Assembly (NCBI GenBank): GCA_024195265.1
Contig: JAJLRJ010000006.1
Span: 18,412,641-18,476,640, forward strand
Direction: 5' to 3'
Length of the DNA stretch: 64,000 nucleotides
Origin: Dendrophyllia cribrosa
Lineage: Eukaryota; Cnidaria; Anthozoa; Scleractinia; Dendrophylliidae
Shown: piece after piece, positions 18,958 through 29,814 of the stretch
Position numbering within the stretch: position 1 is the stretch's first letter
How the letters are laid out: each line of letters begins with the position of its first letter
Notes under the pieces: model-generated
Databases searched by the model: none
What the model was told of the DNA's origin: nothing
What the model saw: only the letters and a program-made list of their open reading frames with translations
Made by a program: the position numbers and the translations under genes

Positions 18958-19373
18958 CGGTACTCAACAAAGTTTTGTACGGGGATGCTCCGCCCCGAGG
19001 TGCAAACCCTTACCCTTTCATATACCGTTTTTGACAGAAAAGGTTCCCCTTTCATATACCTTTCAGTGAAAATGGTACCCCTTTTATATACCTTTCGTTG
19101 AAAATGGTACCCCTTTCATATAACCTTGGCGTGCGTCTGTTTGATATATTTTAAAAGGCCCTTTTTTATATAATACTTTTAAAAATTGCAGTTTTCCCTA
19201 CCTTTTTTAAGCTTCAACTCGAGTTTTCGCTACCATTTCCTATTCTTCGTGAAATCCCTGCCCTTTCACATACTTCAACTCGTGAAAGCCCGACCCTTTC
19301 ATATACCTCCAGCCTAAAAAAGGTACCCCTTTCGGGCGGAGCATCCCCGTATAAACCATTATAGGGAGTACCC

Positions 19374-19408
<35 letters not shown>

Positions 19409-20532
19409 GAGTCACAGTACGTAGAACACGAATGTACTAAATCAAATGGCTCTTAGGCCCATCTTCACTTACCGTGACTCATTGCGGGCGTTCTAGAATT
19501 TCTGGGACCACGAAAATATCCATTTTGTAGTGAGAAAGTTTGATTCCTAAAATAATCCGTTTACATCGGGGAATCTGTATCGTCTATTAACTTCAAGATG
19601 ATTTCATTCAAATATTTAGTTCATATTCAAGGCATTGCATCTTGTTTTTGTATGTTTTTCCATCGTTACTGATACGTTTTCTAAACAACGCCGCCGAAGG
19701 CTCGAGGCGCTGTCAAGAAACGAGATCCTTTAGAAGGTTTGGCTCAGAAATTCGTTCGTCCATTGAAAAGAAATAGGTATATTAGATTGCCTACTAGTTA
19801 AGATTTATCTTCGAATCGTTTCTTTGTAATTTTTTTCCACATACAGGTACTGTCAGTTGACATTTGAATATTATTACCGTTGATGCATGACCGGTCGACC
19901 GTAACTGTAAACAACAGGAAATGAGCTCAAAACTTCTCGGCTTGCCGGCGGAGTCGTTTTTGCCAGCATCTATGTGAAATATTCCATGGAAGTTGAAGGA
20001 GGTTTTCCCCGTCCCTAGCCGTCGAATTTTTTTTATGCAACTTCTGAAGCCGAGAAAACATCCTCCGCCAGCGGAGCTCATTAATTATGCCCGATGCAAA
20101 TCAGATAGCCGACGGAACAGCCCACAAAATACAAACACTTCTCGGCTCGCTGGAGGTTTCGTTTTAAGGGGCATCGGCCTTAAACTTTCAATAAAAATAG
20201 CAGGAGGTTTTCCGCGTCCCTCGACGTGAAAATGTTTTCGATGCGAACTTTCGAAGCGGAGGAAACTACCTCGGCGACTGGAGCTACACGAAGGCGGGTT
20301 GAGCGGCCCCAGACAAAATGCGAGACATGTTATACGGACTTTTAATATCTAACAAGACCGCTTCTTTGGACTAATAAATTTTAAAATCAATGTCGAACGA
20401 AATTTCAAACTCAGTGTTCATTTCTTCCTGGAGATGAAAGGCCAAAATTTCACTTCGCGAGAGATCGCATTTATTTGGGTCCAAATCAAAATAAACAATG
20501 CGCGGTGCATCACGGTAAGTGACGATGGGCCT
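18295..20532. mobile_element. Foldback element with TTAA target, about 600-700 bp inverted arms
   Basis: Flanked by TTAA on both sides (18291-18294 and 20533-20536). Ends are AGACCCATTG and CGATGGGCCT. Long diverged inverted arms (about 18295-18900 and 19840-20532) share blocks such as the cttaccgtgatgcaccg end and the cctccgcttcgaaagttcgc segment. A TTAA target is typical of Kolobok/piggyBac-type transposons. Another end of the same family (caatgggtct before TTAA) is at 57881-57894. No transposase is seen. The middle holds a separate nested repeat (18924-19409). Confidence 0.75.
18924..19409. mobile_element. GC-homopolymer-ended repeat, copy 1 (G34 ... C33)
   Basis: Bounded by a run of 34 G (18924-18957) and a run of 33 C (19374-19406). 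Just inside is an inverted repeat (ggggatgctccgcccc and gggcggagcatcccc). The centre is tandem copies of a ccctttcatatacc-like unit. Same architecture as the copies at 39058, 39867, 55225 and 56868. Nested inside the TTAA foldback element. Confidence 0.7.
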
Positions 20533-20545
20533 TTAATGCGATAGA

Positions 20546-21258
20546 AGGTGAATGGGGTTAGTTTCTAGAGAAACTGTGGCCCGGTTCAGACGCCGAACTT
20601 TTCATGAGCCGAACCTAATACTTTGAATTAAGTACATGAAAAGTTCGGCGTCTGAATCAGTTAAGAACGGCTATTTGAATTTGGAACGGCTCAGCCGTTC
20701 TTTCCGCCTGGCCCAGCCGGGAATTTCGGCTTTGGAACGGCTTTGATTCAGACGCCGAACTTTTCATGAGCCGAACCTAATGCATAAATTATTATAACGA
20801 CTGGTGCGTGTTCTGGCATCTTTGCCTGAAAATCGCTGACCTTTCGATTTGTTTCTCTTCAAACTGAATTAAGTTCGGCAAATTAAGTTCGGCGACTGAA
20901 TCAACAGGCGTACTTTTGTTAATTTGGGTCGGTCCAAATTCGAATTAAGTTCGGCTCATGAAAAGTTCGGCGTCTGAACCGGGCCTGTGGTGCTGCGTCG
21001 GTGGGGGGATGAAACACGAGAATTTAGTTTTATTGACTGAGTCGATAAGGTAAATTGACCACCGTAAAAAGTCGATAAGGTAAATTGACCACCGTAAAAA
21101 GATTCAAGTAGCTGAGAATTTAGTTTTATCGACTACTTGAATCTTTTTACGGTGGTCAATTTACCTTATCGACTCAGTCGATAAAACTAAATTCTCGTGT
21201 TTCATCCCCCCACCGACGCAGCACCACAGTTTCTCTAGAAACTAACCCCATTCATTTG
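20546..21258. repeat. Palindromic repeat containing Penelope-terminal-like sequence
   Basis: Inverted arms share the blocks aatggggttagtttctagag, aaactgtggtgctgcgtcgg and gtggggggatgaaacacgag. The centre is made of gataaggtaaattgaccacc units in both orientations. The same unit follows the hammerhead-like motif at 21620, linking this palindrome to a Penelope-like terminal repeat. The left arm is interrupted by the MITE at 20578-20985. Confidence 0.7.
20578..20985. mobile_element. Harbinger-like MITE with 3-bp TGT target duplication
   Basis: 408 bp with near-perfect inverted termini starting GGCCCGGTTCAGACGCCGAA. It is flanked by TGT on both sides (20575-20577, 20986-20988). The uninterrupted target (gaaactgtggtgctg) is preserved in the other arm of the host palindrome (about 21220-21245), confirming the insertion. 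A 3-bp duplication and GGCC-type ends suggest PIF/Harbinger. Extra internal copies of the aagttcgg motif. Noncoding. Confidence 0.8.
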
Positions 21259-21619
21259 TTGTTAATTCGCTGCGACCATTAACTTTTTACATCAATATTT
21301 CTTACTCAACAGCTTTCTCACCGAACGAACCGAAGACAACGATGCCTAACCTCAAGACACTCACCAAGGAGCTACGCCAGGAAATCGTAAGTTATCTTAT
21401 TCCTTTCCCCCCATTTCCACTAATTTAGCCTTTCGTTTAGCCACTCACATCTTTAACAAAATATCTTCTTTCAAATCGGCACTCTCAAACCCCACGGAAT
21501 CAACGAACGCTTTTCATTCAACTAATTTACATTTGTTTTTCACGTCACCAAATTTCCACCAATAGCGTAGCTCCACCGCTTACTATATAAAACCACACAC
21601 TACCCACAATTCCTTGATT

Positions 21620-21655
21620 CGCTCCGACGAAGGGCTAGCGCTCGAAACGTCAGCT
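21620..21655 (+). ncRNA. Penelope-type minimal hammerhead ribozyme relic
   Basis: Short stem I GCT/AGC (21621-21623 with 21652-21654), core CCGACGA (consensus CUGANGA with one change), stem II GGGC/GCTC, GAAA, a self-complementary ACGT stem III and cleavage base C. This is the minimal dimerising hammerhead layout described for Penelope-like elements. The U-to-C change in the core probably disables cleavage. It is followed by a Penelope-terminal-like repeat. Confidence 0.5.
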
Positions 21656-21742
21656 ACTTGAATCTTTTTACGGTGGTCAATTTACCTTATCGACTCAGTC
21701 GATAAAACTAAATTCTCGATAGAAGGTGAGGTGGCTAAACTG

Positions 21743-21850
21743 TAGAATACCCGTCCACTTATTTACATCTCATTGAATAAGAATGTTTTCGTCATATGCT
21801 TCGTTCTTTAAAACGTTTAGGGATATGTAAATAAGTGGACGGGTATTCTA
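21743..21850. mobile_element. Small hairpin MITE (TAGAATACCC termini)
   Basis: 108 bp. Termini TAGAATACCCGTCCACTTAT and its complement form a 26-bp perfect inverted repeat around an 56-bp loop. No clear target duplication. Noncoding. Confidence 0.65.
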
Positions 21851-23550
21851 AAATCGCTCCGGTGAGGTTAATAAAAAAGAAGAAGAATTGATAGTGAATA
21901 TGGTAAAGATTAGCCTGAGAAAACACGTCGTTTCGCGGCGCCACCTCTGGGGCCTCCGCGAAACTGACGTCTGAGTAATGAGCGCCAAACTCGCGTACGC
22001 GCGACGTACTCGCTACCCAAATCTGGGTAGTGCTTCTGATTGGTTGAAACAAATTTCCCTAGCGGCACGTGTGGATCACGCGCGTATGTTGTTTTCAAGA
22101 TAACGGGAAGAATATATCCACCACAGATTTCTGCTGTGTGTTATGTGTTGATCTCATCAACGACACTTCGTCACGATACATCCTACATGGGAGATCAAAG
22201 AGCGGACAAGAATGTCTTCATTTAATTAAAGAATTGCCGTTTGAAGTAAATTTGTCAGGCGGGCCCGAAGTCAGGACTTAAGAATATCGAGAATCCGACG
22301 ACACTGGCAAAATTTCGAATTTCTTTTTATTTTACCAAAAGAACCTATTTAGTGACCTATTTTCGAAAATGGGTTTAAAAGGTTCGATTTCATTTTACTT
22401 TTTTCAAAATTTCGATAAGTCGAAAATTAGCCTTTTGAGTCCGCGGGTGCTTTCATGGACCATTGAATTTTGGCTATTTTGGACCATTTTCAAAACGCTC
22501 CTGTTATCGCAACATTCGGTGTCCTACAATGCCTTTGACACAGTGAATAAAACGTCTTTTTAGCTTTCTTTTGCAATAAAATTTTGTCGGAAATGTTAAC
22601 TTTAAAAATCATTTTGGTCTTGTACAAAACACCTATCTTCGCCATGTAAACAAGAAGGCAAATTTAAGGAAACTTCGAATTAGTAAAATGCAGTCTGGTA
22701 CATGAGTTTTAGGCAAAAAAACAACACTACATTATAGCTGAATCTGTCTTTTATTTATTCTGAAATTATTTTTGGTGGCCCGTGAATACAGCGCTACTGA
22801 GAGATTTATCCGTGAAGGCTATTTTTAGCTTGACACCAACTTCGCATTCGATTTAATTGAATTTTAAGCGCTGGAATGACGGCGAGCTTAAGAACGAAAC
22901 AGCGAAATTGGCCCTTAAACAGGTCTTTAAAGCTTTGAAAACAACATTTACATGTTTTAAGCTATAATATTCATATGATTTTTATCTAGGACGCATTCAG
23001 TTAAAATGTAAGCTATAATCATATGTATCATTGATCGACTTTGTTGCCGACGTATCACAATACGGCATAAGTCTTTGAACAGTTCAAGGAATGTTTAAGT
23101 TAGCTTGTCTCGCCTTTTCCTTGTTGTAAGCAGCAGAAATACAAGGATTCTTACATAGATATCTCACAAAAACCATGGCTTGCTTGACATTACAGCATTT
23201 GATATTCGCAAAATGTTGTTACAGACGTTTCGTTATTTACACACAGTGTACTCACATAAAAATATCCGATGACTGCCAATCCAAATGTCGCAGGCATAAA
23301 TGTACGAGAAAACATTAAGGACAGAAAAATATAGTCACATCTTGCCGTCCATTAAGTTGTATTAAGCGATACAAAAGAAACCATCACTCGTAAATAACAA
23401 GAGGTCAGTGAAAGGCCATAAAATAATTGGTTGCGTGACCTAGTCACGTTCACATGCACTCCCAGTGGACCGGGGAGAGATTATTTATTAAACGAAAAAA
23501 GCCAATGATGCGGGACTTGGGAAGGCTTAATTGTATTTGACTCCCACATC

Positions 23551-25956
23551 TACGGAAGCTTGTAGGTGCCATCCGACATCCGACATCCGACATCCGACTT
23601 GTTGAGAATCCAACATCCGACTTGTTGAAAATCCGACATCCGACTTGTTGGAAATCCGACATCCGACTTGTTGAAAATCCTACATCCGACTTGTTGAAAA
23701 TCCGACATCCGACTTATTGAGAATACGACATCCGACTTGTTGTAAATCCAACATCTGACTCGTGAAAATCCGACATCCGACTTGTTGAAAATCCAACATC
23801 CGACTCGTGAAAATCCGACATCCGACTTGTGAATTAATTAATTAACATCCCAGACAGGTGACCCTATTCCATGCACGGAATGATGAAACGGTGGAATGAA
23901 TAATTTTGCTAAAAACACGCCTCTACTTTGTTTACAATTCACGTATTTACTGTGGCATTTTTGCAGTTTTTTCCCTGCGGCTTGTGTAATATAAACTGAC
24001 ATGAAAGTTTATACAACTGAACAATGAACATCAAATGTGTAAGCGTTCTCGCGTTTGCCACTCATTTTCTATGTTAATGAAAAACATTCAAATTAAAAAC
24101 GGGATGAAACGCGTTACAGAAAAAAAGAGAAAATACATTCCACTTATATGGATACGTCACAAGAACCGCACCATATTCTGGTAATCGTTAACTTCTTTTT
24201 CACAATACAAAGCTTACGCTACTTACAAATCAATACATATACTTCTTACAGTACGGAACTTACACTACTTACAATACGATACTTACGCTACTTACACAAC
24301 AATGCATATGCTTCTTACAGTACGGTACTTACACTACTTACAATACGATACTTACGCTACTTACAAAACAATACAAAAAAAAAACTTCTTTGATTCCCTT
24401 CGCTGCATCGTGATGTTCCCGAGTGATGTAATCGGAGTCTTCTAATTTTGATTTAGAGTGCCACAGGCTTTGAGCAATGACCAGACGGGTGACCCTTTTC
24501 TGTGGAAGTGATAGAATGGAACGTTGGTCAGAATGGCGGAATAAGATAAATCTAAAACTTCAGGACTTGAAATAATTTCCGTAGAGTCTCCAGACGTCAC
24601 GATGATATGATCGTTTCTGGCTGGTCAAATCCTGAATAAATAGGTAGATTCTGCATGTACCGGAGCACACATTACGTAAAACAAAAGGAACAAAGAACGA
24701 CAATAATACAAATGCAAAACAAGACCAAAAAGACAATACCTCACAAACAATAGAAGACAATGAGTGGTTCATGGATACCGGTACATGCAGAAAGACCCAA
24801 TAAATAACTCTTAAAACTGGGCCACATGAAACGAAAATGGCGTAAGGTTATAAATTTCCAAACAAGTCATTGCTCAAAGCCTGTGGCACTCTAAATCAAA
24901 ATTAGAAGGCTCCGATTACATCACTCGGGAACATCACGATGCAGCGAAGGGAATCAAAATAGTTTTTCTTTTTTTTTTTGTATTGTTTTGTAAGTAGCGT
25001 AAGTATCGTATTGTAAGTAGTGTAAGTACCGTACTGTAAGAAGCATATGCATTGTTGTGTAAGTAGCGTAAGTATCGTATTGTAAGTAGTGTAAGTTCCG
25101 TACTGTAAGAAGTATATGTATTGATTTGTAAGTAGCGTAAGCTTTGTATTGTGAAATAAAATAAATGTTATTTTGCAAAAAAAAAAAAAAAAAGAATCAA
25201 AGAAGTTAACGATTACCAGAATATGGTGCGGTTCTTGTGACGTATCCATATAAGTGGAATGTATTTTCTCTTTTTTTCTGTAACGCGTTTCATCCCGTTT
25301 TTAATTTGAATGTTTTTCATTAACATAGAAAATGAGTGGCAAACGCGAGAACGCTTACACATTTGATGTTCATTGTTCAGTTGTATAAACTTTCATGTCA
25401 GTTTATATTACACAAGCCGCAGGGAAAAAACTGCAAAAATGCCACAGTAAATACGTGAATTGTAAACAAAGTAGAGGCGTGTTTTTAGCAAAATTATTCA
25501 TTCCACCGTTTCATCATTCCGTGGAATAGGGTCACCTGTCTGGGATGTTTCACAAGTCGGATGTCGGATTTTCACGAGTCGGATGTTGGATTTTCAACAA
25601 GTCGGATGTCGGATTTTCACGAGTCAGATGTTGGATTTTCAACAAGTCGGATGTCGGATTCTCAACAAGTCGGATGTCGGATTCTCAACAAGTCGGATGT
25701 CGGATTTTCAACAAGTCGGATGTAGGATTTTCAACAAGTCGGATGTAGGATTTTCAACAAGTCGGATGTAGGATTTTCAACAAGTCGGATGTCGGATTTC
25801 CAACAAGTCGGATGTCGGATTTTCAACAAGTCGGATGTTGGATTCTCAACAAGTCGGATGTCGGATGTCGGATGTCGGATGTCGGATGTCGGATGTCGGA
25901 TGTCGGATGTCGGATGTCGGATGTCGGATGTCGGATGGCACCTACAAGCTTCCGTA
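23551..25956. mobile_element. Foldback transposon with tandem-repeat arms, 6-bp CACATC duplication
   Basis: Ends TACGGAAGCTTGTAGGTGCC and its complement, flanked by CACATC at 23545-23550 and 25957-25962. The empty site is preserved in the other palindrome arm (about 28380-28400). Subterminal arrays of CATCCGACTTGTTGAAAATC units occupy about 23565-23845 and, inverted, 25545-25935. Inside these come longer inverted arms (about 23850-24470 and 24870-25545) including a ttacgctacttacaatacga repeat. The loop (24480-24870) has no convincing transposase. Confidence 0.8.
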
Positions 25957-25971
25957 CACATCCCCTGAATC

Positions 25972-26960
25972 AAACGAAAATAAAGGCCGAAAACTGAAAG
26001 AACTGATTCAATACTACAAACTTGTCATTTTTCCCGTGGGTACCCCTGTCCGTCGCCACCATTGCCATGCTAGATGCATACTTTCTAACAGCATACCGGT
26101 TATACCGGGTTTTTAGTTAGCTTTCAAGGGGGGAGGGTGTATTATATCCGGAGGGGGGGGGGGGGGGGGGCTTATATGCGGCATAAAAAAAACGTTTCAG
26201 AATGAGATAATATGAAATAAGCTGAGACACACAGCATTATCAGACTTTTTAAAATACGTTTTTTCACTTCATTTCAATATTGCTCTGCACTATACATACC
26301 GTATACGTTTCTAACTTTTTATTTGAAATGGTTTAGTGTTCTGTTAAAATGTTTACATCAAGGAAATAAAGAAAAAAAGAGGCGGGCTAATATCCAGAGG
26401 GGGCTTATAACCGGAATATTATTTTTGTTTGGCTAACGTCGGGCATCCAGCTCACAGTATTTGGCGATTCAAACGAAAATAAAGGCCGAAAACTGAAAGA
26501 ACTGATTCAATACTACAAACTTGTCATTTTTCCCGTGGGTACCCCTGTCCGTCGCCACCATTGTCATGCTAGATGCATACTTTCTAACAGCATACCGGTT
26601 ATACCTAAGGGGTTTTCAGTTAGCTTTCAAGGGGGAAGGGTGTATTATATCCGGGGGGCTTGTAAGCGGCATAAAAAAGCGTTTCGGAATGCGATAATAT
26701 GAAATAAGCTGAGCGGACTAACACACAGCATTATTAGACTTATAAAAATACGTTTTTCACTTCATTTCAATATTTCTCTGCACTATACATACCGTATACG
26801 TTTCTAACTTTTTATTTGAAATGGTTTAGTGTTCTGTTAAAATGTTTACATCAAGGAAATAAAGAAAAAAAGAGGCGGGCTAATATCCAGAGGGGGCTTA
26901 TAACCGGAATATTATTTTTGTTTGGCTAACGTCGGGCATCCAGCTCACAGTATTTGGCGA
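25972..26960. repeat. Tandem duplication, about 497-bp period
   Basis: The block beginning tcaaacgaaaataaaggccg at about 25972 recurs at about 26469 and runs through ggctaacgtcgggcatccag in both. It includes a G-run segment (ggtgtattatatccgg with variable G tract). It lies at the centre of the large palindrome. Confidence 0.8.
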
Positions 26961-27231
26961 TTCCAGCGCCTTCCACAAATCTCAAATCAGGGACATTTTT
27001 CTGGTAAAACAACTCTTAACACTATCGTCGCAATTTCAGAAATGCCCCCCCCCCCCCCCTACCCGCCCACTTTTAGGTCCATCCACCTGCAAACAAAAAT
27101 AATATTCCGGTTATAAGTCCCCCCCGGATATTAGCCCTCCCCTTCTTTTCTTTATTTCCATGATATAACATTTTAACAGAACACTATACCATTTCAATTA
27201 AAATGTTAGGAACGTATACGGTATGTATAGT

Positions 27232-28070
27232 TAGGCTTAGACACAAGTTGCTCGGTAACGTTTTGGCAACTTTTGCCATTTCGGGCAACTTTTTTTTTGT
27301 TTTACAGCCAAAAGTATTTTAATAAATATATGATTATGATATAAGAGCTTACTTATCATAAATATGACTCAAACATGACATAAAGAGTGCGTGAGCTCCT
27401 CTCAGCAGTACTAGTACCTGACCCTTTCTTTTTGGCTACTTAAATGGGTTGCCTGTGGTTTTTGAGGTCACTCCGGTCAGCAGTATCACCAATAAGAGCA
27501 AGTTTTTCAACATGGCTGCTCTTGTTGAAAGTTCAGAGGAGGACATTTCTTCGAATGAAGGTGAATCAAATGATCCTATCGAGAAAGCCAAAAGGCTCGG
27601 AGCAAACCTGAGTGTTCCAATTAAGGGCGCTATTTCAAGAAAGCGGAAAATCCAGACGAATCATTATTGATTCATTGGAGGTAATGCTTTGCTACAATGG
27701 CAACCAGAGGAAAAAGCTCTTGGTCCCATAAATGATGACTGTCTATTAGTATTACTGCAATGGCCTTTACTAGTATCACTGCTAAAGGATTCTGTGTACA
27801 TAATACAACTGACTATTGGGACAGTAATCTGGTCAGTTTTCGTTTGTAATCTAGTTTTGTTAAAAGAAAGAAATATGATTTTTATTAAGAAAAGTATCTA
27901 TACCTGAAGAAATGAATCACAAATAAAAGCAATTCCACATTATTTTTTCCGCGCCAGTAACTTCGTGGTGAAAAAGAGAGGGCAAAATTGGGGCAACTTT
28001 TCGGCAACTTTTTTTTTATAAATTTGGGGCAACTTTTAAGGAATTTTCGAGAAACTTGTGTCTAAGCCTA
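27232..28070. mobile_element. hAT-like non-autonomous element, 8-bp TGTATAGT duplication
   Basis: 839 bp. Ends TAGGCTTAGACACAAGTT and its complement, flanked by TGTATAGT (27224-27231, 28071-28078). The empty site exists in the other palindrome arm near 26290. Internal copies of a ggcaacttt motif near both ends. An open frame at 27512-27670 (acidic N-terminus, then a basic tail ending SRKRKIQTNHY) may be the 5' remnant of an autonomous element's gene. Confidence 0.8.
27512..27670 (+). pseudogene. Short frame in the hAT-like element, possible 5' remnant of its gene
   Basis: Begins at an ATG in good context (aacATGgct) and encodes about 52 residues: serine/glutamate-rich, then basic. No zinc finger or transposase domain is visible. 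In frame, it extends upstream to an ATG at 27449. A deletion derivative of an autonomous element would look like this. Confidence 0.25.
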
Positions 28071-29814
28071 TGTATAGTGCAGAGCAATATTGAAATGAAG
28101 TGAAAAAACGTATTTTAAAAAGTCTGATAATGCTGTGTGTCTCAGCTTATTTCATATTATCTCATTCTGAAACGTTTTTTTATGCCGCATATAAGCCCCC
28201 CCCCGGATATAATACACCCTCCCCCCTTGAAAGCTAACTAAAAACCCGGTATAACCGGTATGCTGTTAGAAAGTATGCATCTAGCATGGCAATGGTGGCG
28301 ACGGACAGGGGTACCCACGGGAAAAATGACAAGTTTGTAGTATTGAATCAGTTCTTTCAGTTTTCGGCCTTTATTTTCGTTTGATTCAGGGGATGTGGGA
28401 GTCAAATACAATTAAGCCTTCCCAAGTCCCGCATCATTGGCTTTTTTCGTTTAATAAATAATCTCTCCCCGGTCCACTGGGAGTGCATGTGAACGTGACT
28501 AGGTCACGCAACCAATTATTTTATGGCCTTTCACTGACCTCTTGTTATTTACGAGTGATGGTTTCTTTTGTATCGCTTAATACAACTAAATGGACGGCAA
28601 GATGTGACTATATTTTTCTGTCCTTAATGTTTTCTCGTACATTTATGCCTGCGACATTTGGATTGGCAGTCATCGGATATTTTTATGTGAGTACACTGTG
28701 TGTAAATAACGAAACGTCTGTAACAACATTTTGCGAATATCAAATGCTGTAATGTCAAGCAAGCCATGGTTTTTGTGAGATATCTATGTAAGAATCCTTG
28801 TATTTCTGCTGCTTACAACAAGGAAAAGGCGAGACAAGCTAACTTAAACATTCCTTGAACTGTTCAAAGACTTATGCCGTATTGTGATACGTCGGCAACA
28901 AAGTCGATCAATGATACATATGATTATAGCTTACATTTTAACTGAATGCGTCCTAGATAAAAATCATATGAATATTATAGCTTAAAACATGTAAATGTTG
29001 TTTTCAAAGCTTTAAAGACCTGTTTAAGGGCCAATTTCGCTGTTTCGTTCTTAAGCTCGCCGTCATTCCAGCGCTTAAAATTCAATTAAATCGAATGCGA
29101 AGTTGGTGTCAAGCTAAAAATAGCCTTCACGGATAAATCTCTCAGTAGCGCTGTATTCACGGGCCACCAAAAATAATTTCAGAATAAATAAAAGACAGAT
29201 TCAGCTATAATGTAGTGTTGTTTTTTTGCCTAAAACTCATGTACCAGACTACATTTTACTAATTCGAAGTTTCCTTAAATTTGCCTTCTTGTTTACATGG
29301 CGAAGATAGGTGTTTTGTACAAGACCAAAATGATTTTTAAAGTTAACATTTCCGACAAAATTTTATTGCAAAAGAAAGCTAAAAAGACGTTTTATTCACT
29401 GTGTCAAAGGCATTGTAGGACACCGAATGTTGCGATAACAGGAGCGTTTTGAAAATGGTCCAAAATAGCCAAAATTCAATGGTCCATGAAAGCACCCGCG
29501 GACTCAAAAGGCTAATTTTCGACTTATCGAAATTTTGAAAAAAGTAAAATGAAATCGAACCTTTTAAACCCATTTTCGAAAATAGGTCACTAAATAGGTT
29601 CTTTTGGTAAAATAAAAAGAAATTAGAAATTTTGCCAGTGTCGTCGGATTCTCGATATTTACAGACATCCGCTCTTAATCTGTGCAAGACGTGAACATGT
29701 CTTCGCTTACTCAAAATGAGGAAAGGACTTCTAGGCAATATTAAAAACGTCGAAAGTCAACTGGGTTTTGTTCGAACCTGCACCGTTAGTACGCCGTCTA
29801 ATATATATAGTTAG

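Larger units (their letters stand above)
22281..29665. repeat. Large palindrome, arms about 1.73 kb, both arms carrying later insertions
   Basis: Left arm 22281-26425 and right arm 27091-29665 are inverted copies. The left arm contains the 2406-bp foldback element and the right arm the 839-bp hAT-like element. Subtracting each insertion with its target duplication leaves about 1733 and 1728 bp. Open frames such as 22369-22563 (+) and its mirror in 29379-29738 (-) exist because the arms are similar; I see no domain in them. Confidence 0.85.

Noticed and set aside
18377..20229. Short frames in the TTAA foldback arms
   Set aside because: Mirror-image shadows of the inverted arms with no domain or start context.
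22369..22563. Open frame conserved in both palindrome arms (mirror at 29379-29570)
   Set aside because: Arm similarity alone explains the conservation; no domain, no start context, and it ends within repeat sequence.
25545..25960. CRISPR-like array of regularly spaced repeats
   Set aside because: Units are contiguous satellite copies without unique spacers, mirrored at 23565-23845 as arms of a foldback transposon in an animal genome.
25545..25997. Cysteine-rich repeat peptides (DFQQVGCRIFNKSD type)
   Set aside because: They are translations of the 23-bp satellite; open in several frames and both strands only because of the repeat period.
28483..28752. 89-codon frame in the right palindrome arm
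   Set aside because: Repeat-arm sequence; the mirrored left arm does not support a gene and no family is recognised.
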